This document shows, in pieces, positions 5,556 through 5,894 of a DNA stretch of 5,894 nucleotides. Position 1 is the first letter of the stretch. The number at the start of each line of letters is the position of its first letter. The stretch lies in NCBI GenBank assembly GCA_016765515.1, contig JAESPT010000199.1:1-5894 (forward strand), written 5' to 3'. Source of the DNA: Sneathiella sp. Lineage in GTDB: Bacteria; Pseudomonadota; Alphaproteobacteria; Sneathiellales; Sneathiellaceae. The position numbers were made by a program, and so were the translations under genes. The notes beneath the pieces are model-generated. The model saw nothing but the letters and a program-made list of their open reading frames with translations. It was not told the origin of the DNA and ran no database searches.

Positions 5556-5894
5556 ATGTCCTCTTCTGATGTTGTGAAATCTGGCCTGGATCAGGCTCTG
5601 GCAAAATTACCAATCTTCTATGGATGTGTTGTTGTTGCCATTGTCTTTATTACCATGGGGATCGGCGTCAATGTGAGAACATCATTCTCCCTCCTCTATC
5701 CGGCGATTTTGGATGAATTTGGCTGGGATCGAGGAACGACAGCCGCGGCTTTTACCGTGGGATTTATCTGTGGGGGATTGTTTTCTCCCGTTATAGGTCG
5801 CTTGATGGATTTGTCCTCTCCGCGTTATCTTCTTTCAGGTTCCGCATTTCTAGTAAGTTTCGGCCTAGTTCTGTCCACCTATGCCTCTGAGCCC
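5556..5894 (+). CDS. MFS transporter, oxalate/formate antiporter or monocarboxylate porter type (5' part only)
   Basis: The first 113 residues of an MFS permease that continues past the right edge. Residues 20-50 (IFYGCVVVAIVFITMGIGVN, then R41-T-S-F, then LYPAILDEFGW) match the first membrane segment and loop of the branch that includes oxalate/formate antiporters and monocarboxylate porters. The hallmark is F-Y-G near the first membrane segment and a later EFGW-x-R. After FTVGFICGGLFSPVIGRLMD (66-85), a motif-A-like loop, comes a third membrane segment (about 92-108). The start is ATG at 5556: an in-frame stop lies upstream at 5502-5504, there is no intervening ATG, and GAGAAG (5544-5549) lies six bases upstream. 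Substrate is likely a small organic anion by family, but this is not shown here. It is transcribed divergently from the unknown gene, sharing a 244-base intergenic region. Confidence 0.85.
   Translation, partial: MSSSDVVKSGLDQALAKLPIFYGCVVVAIVFITMGIGVNVRTSFSLLYPAILDEFGWDRGTTAAAFTVGFICGGLFSPVIGRLMDLSSPRYLLSGSAFLVSFGLVLSTYASEP

Noticed and set aside
5377..5613. Minus-strand open frame of 78 codons
   Set aside because: It is antisense to the start of the third permease and crosses the divergent promoter region. Its composition is low in information and there is no start signal.

Overview
The window looks like ordinary chromosomal DNA of a proteobacterium, most likely a marine alphaproteobacterium. 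This is inferred from gene style only: a serine-glyoxylate-type aminotransferase, three major facilitator superfamily (MFS) permeases, compact gene spacing, AGGAGG-like ribosome binding sites and a GC content that looks a little under 50% by eye. There is no rRNA, tRNA, CRISPR array, transposase or phage gene to anchor the taxonomy, so species-level placement is not possible.

Layout from left to right. Bases 1-132 hold no complete gene. They carry a decayed remnant that repeats the 3' end of the neighbouring methyltransferase gene, and at the extreme edge a likely ribosome binding site for a leftward gene starting just outside. Five complete genes then lie on the minus strand. Listed from left to right, and so in reverse of transcription order, they are: a small membrane methyltransferase of the isoprenylcysteine carboxyl methyltransferase (ICMT) type (133-618), a class V PLP aminotransferase of the serine/alanine-glyoxylate group (737-1927), a YcaD-like MFS permease (2005-3261), a Bcr/CflA-like MFS drug efflux protein (3352-4569, GTG start) and a 183-residue protein of unknown function (4760-5311). 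On the plus strand, after a divergent intergenic region, the first 113 residues of a third MFS permease (oxalate/formate-antiporter or monocarboxylate-porter type) run off the right edge (5556-5894).

The minus-strand genes are separated by 77-190 bases, and several gaps contain promoter-like or hairpin-like sequence. They are therefore probably expressed singly or in short units rather than as one tight operon. No shared pathway is evident. The aminotransferase is the only clear metabolic enzyme, and the permeases belong to three different MFS branches whose substrates cannot be read from sequence.

The most informative non-coding signals are: the in-frame, 72-base-spaced repeat of the methyltransferase C-terminal coding region (67-126 against 139-198); a set of nested inverted repeats at 629-715 upstream of that gene; and a 10-bp-arm dyad at 5359-5383 placed exactly over a promoter-like sequence for the unknown gene. 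I do not see a convincing new multi-gene system here. The unknown gene and these cis elements are the parts most worth checking.
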